Assembly: GCF_902728235.1 (NCBI RefSeq)
Contig: NZ_CACVBO010000001.1
Location: forward strand, 1,676,501 to 1,740,500
DNA: 64,000 nucleotides
Direction: 5' to 3'
Source of the DNA: Lentimonas sp. CC4
GTDB lineage: Bacteria > Verrucomicrobiota > Verrucomicrobiia > Opitutales > Coraliomargaritaceae
Shown: positions 36,939 to 46,822 of the stretch, piece after piece
Layout of the letters: each line of letters opens with the position of its first letter
Position numbering within the stretch: the stretch's first letter is position 1
Program-made: the position numbers and the translations under genes
The notes under the pieces: model-generated
Told to the model about the DNA's origin: nothing
Database searches by the model: none
The model's input: only the letters and a program-made list of their open reading frames with translations

Positions 36939-38150
36939 TTAGTCGATGTCTTCGGCAGGTTTACTGTATTTTACACGGTAGGTGCGTGGAGACATCTGCG
37001 TGTCGCGACGAAAGGCGCAGCTCAAGTTGGAGCTGTTGCTGTAGCCGCAATCCAGTGCGATGGAATCAATTTTTTCGTTTGTCTCAGTGAGTAAGCGTTT
37101 GGCCTCGTCGAGTCGTATGCGGCGCAACTCGCTGGCTGGTGTGCGGCCGAGGTGTTTCTCGAAGGCTTTTTCGAGGCCACGTTTGGAGAGGCCCGTGTAT
37201 TCGATAATGTCTTCGATGGTAATTGGCTCGCCATAATGCTGTTTGATATAGCGGACTGCGGTGGCGACCGCGGGGTGCTCAATTGCGAGCATGTCCGTGC
37301 TTTGTCTGCTGACAATGCCGTGCGGCGGTATTAGTAGTGGCGCCTCTTTGTTGGTAATGTCTCCATTCATGAGACGGTCTAATTGGCGTGCGGCTTGGTA
37401 GCCGACTTCGGTGAGGCGTGTGCGCACACTCGAGAGTGGCACGGGCGATCCTTCACATAACAGCTCAGTGTTATCGACTCCTAAGATGGCGATCTCTTCG
37501 GGCACATGTATGCCAACTCGTAGGCACATTTCGATGAGACTCGCTGCCAGATTGTCTTGCCCTGTGAATACCGCAAGTGGTCTGGGCATGGCATTGATCT
37601 GCTTTAGGATGTCTGCGATGTGGCTTTCCCAGTCACCAAACATATTAGGCGGAGACTGTCTGATTTCGAAGATATGCTCATCCGGAATGCCATTCTCTTT
37701 CAGGTGCTTAATGAAGTATTCATGGCGTAATGAGTTCACCGCAACGGCCGGCCATTTGTAGTAGGCAAAGAATTTATACCCTCTTGCTAGGAAGTGCTCT
37801 GCCGCCAACTTGCTGATTGCATCGTTATCAACACGGACTCGGGGGGCGTCGCGTTGCATGTCCAAATAGCTGATGTCGACGACTGGCATGTTCAGGTTGT
37901 CGATGTAGCTGGCGGTGTCGTTGCCGTAGCAAGTAATGGCCCCGTCGCCTGGCCATCCGTGTGGAACGAACTGTCCGGAGATTAGGTAGGGTGAGATGTG
38001 CCAGTTCTTTTCACGGGAGTAGTTATAGATGCCGCGAACGACTCGTTCATCATACCAATCGAGGGCAATGATAATCGAGCGCTGGTTGAGCTTCGGGGCT
38101 TCGATATTAAGGGTAATATTCTTTTGTGAGGCTTTTTTTTGAGGGGGCAT
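36939..38150 (-). CDS. XylR-type regulator (LacI-like sensor plus AraC HTH)
   Basis: 403 residues: basic start, periplasmic-binding-protein-like sensor domain (about 24-285; SIIIALDWYDERVVRGIYNYSRE, VFTGQDNLAASLIEMCLRVGIHVPEEIAILGVDN), then an AraC-type double HTH (about 295-395; ITIEDIIEYTGLSKRGLEKAFEKH; IDSIALDCGYSNSSNLSCAFRR). Such regulators bind a sugar and activate or repress the adjacent catabolic operon, here the divergent GH94/sulfatase genes. Neither a LacI HTH nor a signal peptide is present. Confidence 0.93.
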   Translation of the reverse strand: MPPQKKASQKNITLNIEAPKLNQRSIIIALDWYDERVVRGIYNYSREKNWHISPYLISGQFVPHGWPGDGAITCYGNDTASYIDNLNMPVVDISYLDMQRDAPRVRVDNDAISKLAAEHFLARGYKFFAYYKWPAVAVNSLRHEYFIKHLKENGIPDEHIFEIRQSPPNMFGDWESHIADILKQINAMPRPLAVFTGQDNLAASLIEMCLRVGIHVPEEIAILGVDNTELLCEGSPVPLSSVRTRLTEVGYQAARQLDRLMNGDITNKEAPLLIPPHGIVSRQSTDMLAIEHPAVATAVRYIKQHYGEPITIEDIIEYTGLSKRGLEKAFEKHLGRTPASELRRIRLDEAKRLLTETNEKIDSIALDCGYSNSSNLSCAFRRDTQMSPRTYRVKYSKPAEDID

Positions 38151-38259
38151 ATTGGTGGTATGGGCACTTTCGCATGATATATCAATTGAAAAAGATGAAT
38201 AAGCGCTTTTTTGCTGTCTGTGTCTTTTGTGCCGCTTTTACTTGTGGGCGCTTTTTCAG

Positions 38260-38279
38260 TCAAAATGGATATATTTTGA
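38260..38279. promoter_or_regulatory. inverted repeat, candidate XylR-type operator
   Basis: TCAAAAT, six bases, ATTTTGA: perfect 7-bp arms in the 249-bp region between the regulator and the GH94 gene. Position and symmetry suit a regulator site; no second copy was found. Confidence 0.45.
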
Positions 38280-38399
38280 TTGGAGAGGTGTCTTGATCGG
38301 GCGGTGGGGTATTGGCAGGGTTGAATGCATATCCTCGCCTCATGTCTTTGTGAGGTGCTGCAGCTATTTGCTAATAATAATACCCAGAATACCTAGAAT

Positions 38400-40826
38400 A
38401 TGAAATACGGCCACTTTGATGACGCAAACCGCGAATATGTAATTACGGATCCCCGCACGCCAGCGAAGTGGGTGAACTATGTGGGGACTTTGAATTTCGG
38501 AGGTTTGGTGGATCACACCGGTGGTTCGATGATTTGTGCTAAAGATCCTGCGTTGAACCGCATGCTTAAATATATTCCGCAGATGCCAGATTCGGATTTT
38601 AAGGGAGAGACGCTCTACCTACGTATTCGCCAAGCGGATGGTTCGTATAAAGTCTTTTCGCCGTTTTATGTGCCGACTCTTGATGCGCTCGATAGTTACG
38701 AGTGTCGCGTTGGTTTGTCGTATCAAAAGATTATTTCACGCTTTAGCGGTATCCGCACTGAGGTGACGATTTTTGTGCCTCGCGATGGTGAAGTGGTGCT
38801 TCGTGATGTTAAGATCACCAATGAAAGTGATGTAGCGCAGACTGTGGATGCGATTCCAGTGGTTGAGTTTAGTCACTTCGATGCGTTGAAGCAGTTGATC
38901 AATGCGGACTGGGTGCCTCAGACCATGCAGGTCGATGCAGTTGAGCAGGCAGGCGGATTAGTGATGCTGAAGCAGTTCGCGTTTATGAAACGTGAGCGTT
39001 TGGTTAATTTTGTGACTTCGAATTATCCGGTGGATTCCTTTCAATCGGATCGTGAGCTATTTTTGGGGAACTCTGGTTATGGAACATGGCGTTCTCCAGG
39101 TGAGCTGCAAAACGAGAGCCTGTCGAATTACGAGACTCGCCGCGGTAATAATATAGCAGCGCTTTTACACAAATTAGGAACTTTGCAGCCCGGTGAATCA
39201 CGTCGGTTCATCACTCAACTCGGACAGGGCAAGCCGGACGCATTAGGGGATATTGCGGATCGGTATCGCGACGAGTCGGAGGTTGATCAGGCATTTGCCG
39301 AGCTGCATCTTTTTTGGAAGGATTACCTCTCGCAGATTCAATGCGACACGCCGGATGCGGCTTTCAACTCGATGGTCAATATCCATAACCCGCGCCAATG
39401 TCATACGACGCTGAACTGGTCGCGCTACTTATCGCTCTATCAACTCGGATATGGGGCACGTGGTATCGGATTTAGAGATTCTTCGCAGGACGTGATGGGC
39501 TGTTTTTCTAGTGCGCCAGATGATACAAAGGCGCTCATGCGTAAGCTGCTAAGTGTGCAACGCCCTGATGGTTCTGCGATGCACCAATTCTTCCCTCTAA
39601 CTATGGAGGCGAATGAGGGCGACTCTCGTGAAGAGGGTGACAAGCAAGTGTATGGCGACGATCATCTTTGGATCGTTCAGTCTGTCTGTGGCTATGTGAA
39701 GGAAACTGGCGATTATGGATTCCTTGATGAGCAGATCACCTATTATGATAAAGTCCTCCCGCTCGCAGAGCGTGAGAGTGCGACAGTATTGGATCACTTG
39801 ATGCGTTCGGTTGCCTATACGAAGGCAAATGTTGGGCAGCATGGTTTGCCGCTACTCGGTTTTGCTGACTGGAATGATACCGTCAATTTACCTGGCGAGG
39901 CGGAGAGTCTCTTCAATGCGAATCTTTATGGCGTGGCACTTCGCGAGTTGATCGAGTTACTTCGCCACCTTGGGCAGGACGCTCAGGCCGATACACTACA
40001 GGACGACTGGGAAGTTATGTGTGGGCGTGTGAATGAGCACGCTTGGGATGGTGAGTGGTATACTCGTTACTTTAAAGAAAATGGTGATCCCATTGGCTCG
40101 AAGGAAAATGCAGAAGGTAAAATCTTTACCAATGGTCAATCGTGGCCGGTTCTTTCTGGATTCGCGACAGAGGAACGTGCGCAGACTGCGCTCGATTCCG
40201 TTAACACTCACTTGAATACCGCAAATGGTATTAAGCTCAGTGGCCCAGGTTATACACGCTTCGACCCAGAGAAGGGAGGCGTGAGCACATATCCTCCAGG
40301 TGCTAAGGAAAATGGCGGTATTTTCCTTCACTCGAATCCGTGGATTATGATTGCGGAAACGATGCTTGGTAACGGTGACCGTGCTTTTGAATATTACAGC
40401 CAAATCAATCCGGCTACGAAGAATGACACGATGGAATCTTACGAGATTGAACCATACGTCTATGCCCAGAATATCCTCGGTGATGAGCATCCACAGTTTG
40501 GCCTTGGACGTAACAGTTGGCTTTCCGGCACTGCGTCCTGGACGTATCAAGCTGCGACGCAATACATTCTCGGAATTCGTCCATCGCACAATGGTTTGAT
40601 TGTCGATCCATGTATCCCGAAGGCATGGGACGGCTTCCAGGTGACTCGTAAATACCGCGGCGCGACTTATGAAATTACTGTTAAAAACCCGTCAGGCGTA
40701 TCCAAAGGCGTGGCATCGGTTATAATCGATGGTCAACCGACAGACAGTCATATCATTCCTTTCGCATCTGCTGGCAGCACCGTTCGCATCGAACTGACGA
40801 TGGGCTCAGTCATCGTTCCAGCCTGA
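38400..40826 (+). CDS. GH94 glycoside phosphorylase (cellobiose/chitobiose phosphorylase-like)
   Basis: 808 residues. The start MKYGHFDDANREYVITDPRT and WVNYVGTLNFGGLVDHTGG are characteristic of GH94 cellobiose-type phosphorylases. The N-terminal beta-sandwich is followed by the (alpha/alpha)6 barrel with the catalytic acid in GFADWNDTVN (near residue 490), and phosphate-loop-like LSGPGYTRF. No signal peptide, so cytosolic: it splits an imported disaccharide with phosphate into sugar-1-phosphate and free sugar. Cellobiose, N,N'-diacetylchitobiose, laminaribiose or similar are possible; sequence alone does not decide. First gene of the plus-strand glycan operon. Confidence 0.92.
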   Translation: MKYGHFDDANREYVITDPRTPAKWVNYVGTLNFGGLVDHTGGSMICAKDPALNRMLKYIPQMPDSDFKGETLYLRIRQADGSYKVFSPFYVPTLDALDSYECRVGLSYQKIISRFSGIRTEVTIFVPRDGEVVLRDVKITNESDVAQTVDAIPVVEFSHFDALKQLINADWVPQTMQVDAVEQAGGLVMLKQFAFMKRERLVNFVTSNYPVDSFQSDRELFLGNSGYGTWRSPGELQNESLSNYETRRGNNIAALLHKLGTLQPGESRRFITQLGQGKPDALGDIADRYRDESEVDQAFAELHLFWKDYLSQIQCDTPDAAFNSMVNIHNPRQCHTTLNWSRYLSLYQLGYGARGIGFRDSSQDVMGCFSSAPDDTKALMRKLLSVQRPDGSAMHQFFPLTMEANEGDSREEGDKQVYGDDHLWIVQSVCGYVKETGDYGFLDEQITYYDKVLPLAERESATVLDHLMRSVAYTKANVGQHGLPLLGFADWNDTVNLPGEAESLFNANLYGVALRELIELLRHLGQDAQADTLQDDWEVMCGRVNEHAWDGEWYTRYFKENGDPIGSKENAEGKIFTNGQSWPVLSGFATEERAQTALDSVNTHLNTANGIKLSGPGYTRFDPEKGGVSTYPPGAKENGGIFLHSNPWIMIAETMLGNGDRAFEYYSQINPATKNDTMESYEIEPYVYAQNILGDEHPQFGLGRNSWLSGTASWTYQAATQYILGIRPSHNGLIVDPCIPKAWDGFQVTRKYRGATYEITVKNPSGVSKGVASVIIDGQPTDSHIIPFASAGSTVRIELTMGSVIVPA

Positions 40827-40896
40827 CCGATATGGTTTAACAGCTTTATTGAGGTTGAATCACATTAAATCAAATAACCCCCTATTACCCCAAATT

Positions 40897-41649
40897 ATGA
40901 AACATGTATTAAATTCAACACTTGTATTGATTACTAGTATGCTGCTTTCGCCCCTTTCGGCGGAAGTGTTGGAAACGTGGACCTTCTCTGAGGCCGATGG
41001 CACTACGATCGATGGGACCTCGAGTGATAAAGGAACATTACTCAGCACTGTAAGTCGATCGACTGCTGCTGTTAAAAAAGGCCGCATGGAATTCTTTCCA
41101 GATGGTGAGACCGATGGTGTTTTTTTGATTAATGCATTTGCGCAGGGGCCAGTGTCATCCGGAGTTTACGAAGTTTCATGGACGTATACTTCGGCGGCAT
41201 TTGCGAACACACTTGAAGTCGATGGGTCTGCTAATATTGGGTTCGATTTTCGAGATACCAAGGAGACTCGGTATAAAGGAAATGATGATGGATTACTGGG
41301 CGGGGTGCGCCTTCGTTACGAGAAGAAGCATATTTTAATTCAATATTCTGCAGCAGGGGATGCGAATAGGTTTACGACGGTTGCTTCGATCGATCGTATT
41401 GTTTTGCCAGACCCGCTTAGTGTGCGGATTCGTTATGATTTGGATAACTCCGGAAAGCCTGGATCGATGCAGATCTTTCTTCAGCTTGGCGAAGAAGATG
41501 AGATTAATCCGGTTACCGATGCTGAAATCCCTGAAGGCACGGTGCTCAGTGGGTATCGCATCTTACAGCAAATTACCAATGGTAAGACGAATTGGCAGAA
41601 AGGTGACGTTGTATCGATTGATGACTTCACATTGTCGAAAGTTGAGTAA
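40897..41649 (+). CDS. secreted protein of unknown function in the glycan locus
   Basis: 250 residues from MKHVLNSTLVLITSMLLSPLSAEV, a Sec signal peptide; the short in-frame extension upstream would mask it. The mature part is beta-rich with TWTFSEADGTT, YEVSWTYTSAAF and IGFDFRDTKETRY, resembling jelly-roll/concanavalin-like modules. It could be a carbohydrate-binding protein, but I do not recognise a family. 37 bp before the first tandem sulfatase. Confidence 0.72.
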   Translation: MKHVLNSTLVLITSMLLSPLSAEVLETWTFSEADGTTIDGTSSDKGTLLSTVSRSTAAVKKGRMEFFPDGETDGVFLINAFAQGPVSSGVYEVSWTYTSAAFANTLEVDGSANIGFDFRDTKETRYKGNDDGLLGGVRLRYEKKHILIQYSAAGDANRFTTVASIDRIVLPDPLSVRIRYDLDNSGKPGSMQIFLQLGEEDEINPVTDAEIPEGTVLSGYRILQQITNGKTNWQKGDVVSIDDFTLSKVE

Positions 41650-41686
41650 CACGTGCGTTCTCGATCTCATTTAGCCCCCACATATT

Positions 41687-43213
41687 ATGCGTGTTGCCCT
41701 GTTATTTCCATTTGTCCTGTCGGCGCTCGTTACGTTTGCTGCGGATCGTCCCAATGTGCTCTTCATCGCGATTGATGATCTAGTGCCGACCATCGGCGTC
41801 TATGGTGATTCTCTCGCAAAAACACCAGAGATTGATTCACTCGCATCACGCGGAACGACGTTTCTGAACCATCATGTGCAGTGGTCTGTCTGCGGACCAT
41901 CGCGTGCGGCCTTGACGACTAGTTTAATGCCAGAAGAGACTGGTGTGATTGGGTTCAGACCGATACGTGGCGTGCTGCCAAATGTAGTGACACTGCCGCA
42001 GTATTTTCAGGCGAATGGTTATGAGACAGCGTGCTCTGGTAAATTTCATGACAATCGAACGGTCGGTGATTCGACTAAGGCATTGTCGAGCAAGGGGCAG
42101 TTCCCCGATGGTCGTCAGCTGGATGACCCGGCATCGTGGTCGATCCCATATAAGAATGGAGGAGGCAAAGGGTATTCGCCTAAAGGCCATAACGCCGTCG
42201 ATTATGCGAATGCGAATGAGGCAGAGTTTGTTGACTATAATATTTTAAAGAAGGGCGAGGCTTTGCTCGATCAAATGGCTGCGGGCGATAAGCCATTCTT
42301 TTTAGCGGTTGGTTTCAAGAAACCACACCTAGCTTTTATCGCACCAACGCCGTATTGGGATTTGTATGACGATAATGGCAATGGTCGCTATGATGACGAT
42401 TTTCCACTGCCTGATTTTGACGATACTCCGAAGAATGCGAGCGAGCAGATGGTAACGGTGTTAGCAAACAACTCAGAGCTGCAGAGTTACATGCCGTATA
42501 AAAAAACGGGTATGCCGACTGAGTCGCAAGTTCGTGAACTACGCCATGGTTACTATGCTTGCGTCTCATTTATCGATCATCTCGTCGGAGAGTTACTTCA
42601 GAAGCTGGCGTCCACAGCAGACCCTGTGCAGGGCGGAAAAATGATGGATGAGACGACGGTCATCGTCCTATGGGGCGACCATGGATTTTACCTCGGGGAG
42701 CATGATCGCTGGGCGAAGCACTCGATCACGGAGCGTGCGACAGCCGCTCCGTTAATTATCGTTGATCCGCGTAATCCGGTGTCAGGCGCTAAGACGATGA
42801 GCCCGGCGAACGCTATTGATTTATATCCGACGCTTTGTGAGCTCGCAGGACTTCCGCTTCCGGAGCAACCGACATCAGCCGACGTGGATGGCGGGCGTCC
42901 GTTACGTGGCACGAGCCTGGTTCCTGTGTTGAAAGACCCTGCGGCGAGTGTGCACGTCGGATCTGTGAGTCACTTTAATTCAAAGGGGCATAGCGCCTAT
43001 GCATATCGGACAGAGCGCTATCGTTATATCGAATGGATAAAATCAGGCGCCGTTGTGGAGGTTGATTTATTTGATCTGCAAGACCAAGCGCAGGAGCTTG
43101 TCGATTTGGCCGATGATCCGAAGTATGCCGATCTGATTGATCAACTCGCCGGTGCATTACGTGCTGATCCTGCCACGCAGGGGATGAAGACCTTACAGCG
43201 TTCACGTCGATAG
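41687..43213 (+). CDS. secreted sulfatase, iduronate-2-sulfatase-like
   Basis: 508 residues, signal peptide 1-19. S1 sulfatase motifs: RPNVLFIAIDDL, formylglycine motif CGPSRAALTTS (Cys69; the usual TG at the end is TS), SGKFHDN, GFKKPHL, and LWGDHGFYLGEHDRWAKHS, the iduronate-2-sulfatase group pattern. Its N-terminal 500 residues are closely similar to those of the next gene, so the pair arose by tandem duplication. 37 bp after the secreted protein. Confidence 0.94.
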   Translation: MRVALLFPFVLSALVTFAADRPNVLFIAIDDLVPTIGVYGDSLAKTPEIDSLASRGTTFLNHHVQWSVCGPSRAALTTSLMPEETGVIGFRPIRGVLPNVVTLPQYFQANGYETACSGKFHDNRTVGDSTKALSSKGQFPDGRQLDDPASWSIPYKNGGGKGYSPKGHNAVDYANANEAEFVDYNILKKGEALLDQMAAGDKPFFLAVGFKKPHLAFIAPTPYWDLYDDNGNGRYDDDFPLPDFDDTPKNASEQMVTVLANNSELQSYMPYKKTGMPTESQVRELRHGYYACVSFIDHLVGELLQKLASTADPVQGGKMMDETTVIVLWGDHGFYLGEHDRWAKHSITERATAAPLIIVDPRNPVSGAKTMSPANAIDLYPTLCELAGLPLPEQPTSADVDGGRPLRGTSLVPVLKDPAASVHVGSVSHFNSKGHSAYAYRTERYRYIEWIKSGAVVEVDLFDLQDQAQELVDLADDPKYADLIDQLAGALRADPATQGMKTLQRSRR

Positions 43214-43254
43214 CACATGTGTGTGGTCGTCGCCCCTAGACTCCTAGAATTCCT

Positions 43255-45807
43255 ATGTTCCCTAAACCGTTATTTTATTTCTTGTTGCTCAGTGCTGCGA
43301 CGCTGTCTGCCGTGGATCGTCCTAATGTCCTCTTTATTGCGATTGATGATCTGGTGCCTACGCTTGGTTGCTATGGCGATGCGCTGGCCATCACGCCTGA
43401 AATAGATACGCTCGCAGGGCAGGGCACGACCTTTCTCAACCATCATGTGCAGTGGTCGGTGTGCGGGCCATCGCGTGCGGCGTTGACGACTAGTCTGATG
43501 CCCGAAGAAACGGGCGTGACTGGTTTCAAGGCGATTCGTCATCCGGATTATTTGCCGGATGTCATCACGATGCCACAGCACTTTAAGAACAATGGTTACG
43601 AGACGGCCTGTTCCGGAAAGTTTCACGATAATCGCACCGTCGGCACGCCAGGGACGACATTAACGAATAACCAGTATGCCGACGGTAATACCGTCGATGA
43701 TCCTGCCTCGTGGTCGCTTGGTTGGGTCAAAGAAACCAATGTGTATAATCCAGTAGGTAAGCCGGCTGTCGATTATGCGAACGATACGGATGCGGACTTC
43801 ACTGATCATATCATTTTAACCAATGGCTTATCACTAATCGATCAGATAGCTTCTGGCTCTAAACCATTTTTTCTAGCTGTTGGTTTTAAGAAACCGCATT
43901 TGGGATTCGTAGCGCCTACGAAGTATTGGGATCAGTATGATTCCAATGGCAATGGTGACTACACTGATGACATTCCGCTGCCGACTTTTACTGATCACCC
44001 TGCAAACGTTGATCCAGCATCCGCACTCGAAGCAACTTTAGATAATAATGATGAGTTGCGTGGTTATGAGCCCTTTGATGTTACAGGGTTACCGACCGAT
44101 GCGCAGGCACGTGAATTGCGGCATGGCTATTATGCCTGTGTGTCGTTTGTCGATAAGTTGGTGGGAGACCTTTTAGATAAATTGGCGGCGACTGATGATC
44201 CGGTGCAAGTAGGTAAGAAAATGTCGGAAACGACAATCGTTGTTCTGTGGGGCGATCATGGTTTTTATCTCGGCGAGCATACGCGTTGGGCGAAGCATGG
44301 CGCGACAGAGCGTGCGACGGCTGCGCCGTTGATCGTGTATGATCCACGCAACCCAAGCGTAGGGGCGAAATCGAATAGCCCCGTCAATGCCGTAGATATT
44401 TATCCGACTCTCTGTGAGCTCGCTGGCTTGCCGATACCTGAGCAACCGTTGAGTGATACAGTCATAACCGGCCGTCCATTACGTGGGCGCAGTCTCGTGC
44501 CAGTGCTGAATGATGCAGATGTTTCGGTGAATGGTGGTGCGATGAGTCAGTTCAATAAGAATGGACTGAGTGGCTATTCGTATCGCAGCGAGCGCTATCG
44601 ATTGATCGAGTGGGTGAATGGTTCTGGCATCGTGGCCGAGCGTAATCTGTTCGACTACCAAGGAGTGGGAGGCTTGGAGACCGTCGATGTTGCTGCGGAT
44701 GCCGATTATGCGTCTGTGCTACACCAACTCTCTGTTGCTATGCGAGCAGAACCAACCACTCAAGGAATGGCTGAATTACAAAGCTCCGCAGCGAAAGCCC
44801 CTCCTGCAGATCTAGGCGTGCCGTCGCTAATGGTTGCAGGTTCGAGCTCAACTCAACTCGAGTTAAACTGGCCAGCAACGAGCACCGTCACCTATCGCGT
44901 GTTGAGTAATGACGATTTGGTGTCGCCTTGGTTGGAGGTGAGTGGCTTTGAGTCGGTCGTCGGTGGAGCGGCTTCGGTCACGATGTCGGGAGCGAAGCGA
45001 TTTTATACCGTCGAGGTGGACGATAACCAAGCGCCGCGTTTCGCTGCAGATCCAATTCTTGCAAGCAACGGGACTGTGGATGCGTCGTATTCGGCAACTA
45101 TTGCGAGCTCAGCAACAGATCCAGATTTGGGAGCGTCATGGACGTATTCGAAAGTTTCAGGGCCAGCGTGGCTACAGGTTAGCACCGCGGGGGCGCTGTC
45201 TGGCACTCCCTTAATCGCGGATCTGGGGGCCAATTATTTTATGGTGTCTGCGACGGATGAGCTCGGTGCACAGCAAACTGCAGCGTTACAGGTCACGGTG
45301 GTGGAGGCTTCGGTTTCGGGCACGATGGATACTTTTACTGTCGTAGCTGATACCTATGCCAAGGAGTCGGCTCCGACTGCACCTTGGGGAGGAGTGAACT
45401 ATATTGAGTTAAGGCAGATGGATGCGAGTAACTTTGAGCGAATTGGTTACCTCCAGTTTTCCGTGGCAGGAGTGGGCACGGTGACGTCGGCGAAGCTCTG
45501 GCTGCATTCGAGCAGTCTGACTTCTCAAGTTCAGGCATTGGCGACTTCGAACTATTTAGCCGATGGAACGACTCCATGGACTGAGTTGAATCTGATTTGG
45601 AATAACAAGCCAACCGTCGGACTTGAGTTAGGCAGCGGCGCTGCGGTCGTGGGTGAATGGTTCTCGATTGATGTGACTTCGTATATCACTGGGAATGGCA
45701 CGTTCTCGATCGCACTGGATGAGCAGGCGAATAATGTCGGGAAGCTGGATAGTAAGGAAGTTTCGTCGGGGACGTTGGCTCCATACTTAGAGGTCGTCTG
45801 GGAGTAG
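43255..45807 (+). CDS. secreted multidomain sulfatase with Ig-like and DNRLRE/CBM96-like domains
   Basis: 850 residues: signal peptide (1-20), sulfatase domain (about 21-505; CGPSRAALTTS with Cys70, LWGDHGFYLGEHTRWAKHG), a beta-sandwich linker (about 520-580), a He_PIG/cadherin-like domain (about 585-680; APRFAADPILASNG ... GTPLIADLGANYFMVSATDE), and a C-terminal DNRLRE/CBM96-like domain (about 685-850; ADTYAKESAPTAPWGGVNYI ... WNNKPTVG). The extra modules probably hold the enzyme on its polysaccharide. Paralogue of the upstream sulfatase; a terminator follows. Confidence 0.93.
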   Translation: MFPKPLFYFLLLSAATLSAVDRPNVLFIAIDDLVPTLGCYGDALAITPEIDTLAGQGTTFLNHHVQWSVCGPSRAALTTSLMPEETGVTGFKAIRHPDYLPDVITMPQHFKNNGYETACSGKFHDNRTVGTPGTTLTNNQYADGNTVDDPASWSLGWVKETNVYNPVGKPAVDYANDTDADFTDHIILTNGLSLIDQIASGSKPFFLAVGFKKPHLGFVAPTKYWDQYDSNGNGDYTDDIPLPTFTDHPANVDPASALEATLDNNDELRGYEPFDVTGLPTDAQARELRHGYYACVSFVDKLVGDLLDKLAATDDPVQVGKKMSETTIVVLWGDHGFYLGEHTRWAKHGATERATAAPLIVYDPRNPSVGAKSNSPVNAVDIYPTLCELAGLPIPEQPLSDTVITGRPLRGRSLVPVLNDADVSVNGGAMSQFNKNGLSGYSYRSERYRLIEWVNGSGIVAERNLFDYQGVGGLETVDVAADADYASVLHQLSVAMRAEPTTQGMAELQSSAAKAPPADLGVPSLMVAGSSSTQLELNWPATSTVTYRVLSNDDLVSPWLEVSGFESVVGGAASVTMSGAKRFYTVEVDDNQAPRFAADPILASNGTVDASYSATIASSATDPDLGASWTYSKVSGPAWLQVSTAGALSGTPLIADLGANYFMVSATDELGAQQTAALQVTVVEASVSGTMDTFTVVADTYAKESAPTAPWGGVNYIELRQMDASNFERIGYLQFSVAGVGTVTSAKLWLHSSSLTSQVQALATSNYLADGTTPWTELNLIWNNKPTVGLELGSGAAVVGEWFSIDVTSYITGNGTFSIALDEQANNVGKLDSKEVSSGTLAPYLEVVWE

Positions 45808-45840
45808 GATTGAACAACTAAAGTCAGGGATTAATACATG

Positions 45841-45873
45841 AAAAAGGCCGTCGGATTATCCGACGGCCTTTTG
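45841..45873. terminator. bidirectional terminator between the sulfatase and PEP-CTERM genes
   Basis: AAAAAGGCCGTCGGAT, short loop, ATCCGACGGCCTTTT between convergent genes; near-perfect stem with A- and T-runs. Confidence 0.93.
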
Positions 45874-45895
45874 CGTAAAGTTTATGTTGCTGTGA

Positions 45896-46531
45896 TTACT
45901 GAGAGCGACGACGGAGCATCACGAAACCGAGCGCGCAGATTCCTGAAAGTAGGGCGTAGGTGCCTGGCTCGGGGACGGCCGAAATAGTGAAGGCTTCAAT
46001 ACCTATTGTGCCTGCGGTAGCCTGGAGCGTGAAATTGGTATTTGCATTAATCAAGAGGGGGGTTGAGAAATCAAAAGTATCTAATGTTCCGTTTGATAGA
46101 GCTGAATTCGTAATGGTCGTGCCTGCGAAATTAAATACTTCTCCGCTGTCGAAGGTCGTGAAATCGAGTTGATATACTTCGACATCTTGATTGAACTTGA
46201 ACGTTACAGATTGGTTGAATACTGCTTCATATGCATCTGTATCGGCGTCGCCTGTTGCATTGATTCCCATGGATGTTGCAGTGCTATTCAAAGTGGGATC
46301 TGAAGATCCAGTATCCGAATTTAATCCGACTACCGTGAGGGTGAGTCCTGTGAAGGTTGGGACAGAGACCGTTGCTGTGGCCGTTCCGAGGTCGGCAACA
46401 TCAATTCCATCTACGAGAATACCAATACCTCCCGCTCTGTTATCCAATCCCATTATAGTCTGAGAGTGGACTGTCTGTAATACGATTATTGCGAGTGTGG
46501 AAATCGCGTAGTGTAATTTTGATACTCGCAT
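45896..46531 (-). CDS. PEP-CTERM sorted exported protein
   Basis: 211 residues: signal peptide (about 1-23), Thr/Ser/Asn-rich beta-type body, and a C-terminal VPEPGTYALLSGICALGFV followed by MLRRRSQ, the PEP-CTERM signal recognised by exosortase. It implies an exosortase elsewhere in the genome and export to the cell surface or matrix. Function of the body unknown. Confidence 0.93.
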   Translation of the reverse strand: MRVSKLHYAISTLAIIVLQTVHSQTIMGLDNRAGGIGILVDGIDVADLGTATATVSVPTFTGLTLTVVGLNSDTGSSDPTLNSTATSMGINATGDADTDAYEAVFNQSVTFKFNQDVEVYQLDFTTFDSGEVFNFAGTTITNSALSNGTLDTFDFSTPLLINANTNFTLQATAGTIGIEAFTISAVPEPGTYALLSGICALGFVMLRRRSQ

Positions 46532-46822
46532 ATAATTGATGTGTCGGATATTTTATAAATGATTCAGTGATGTGATCTTACTTTCAGGTCCGTTGCTAAA
46601 ATCAGTCGATGAGTTGTAGTCAAACAGTTGAAATCGTGTTTTATGCAAGAACAGTGCCAGTTGGCAATATTCGAATTTTAGGGAGTAAATATCACCATCT
46701 GACTGTCAATTAGTTACAAAACTGTGACTTCTTTCTTCGGGAGTGTTGAGCATGATCAGGACCTGTTGGTTTGCGCATAAAAAAGCGGAACGCTTGCACG
46801 TTCCGCTTTTGAAATTTGAGGT
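46532..46822. other. intergenic region with the SUF terminator
   Basis: About 290 bp. AT-rich upstream region of the PEP-CTERM gene; no clear promoter boxes were identified. Its right end holds the SUF operon terminator. Confidence 0.5.
46779..46810 (-). terminator. intrinsic terminator of the SUF operon
   Basis: On the minus strand AAAAGCGGAACG, loop TGCAAG, CGTTCCGCTTTTTT: a 12-bp perfect stem and T-run 12 bp after the sufT stop. Confidence 0.95.
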
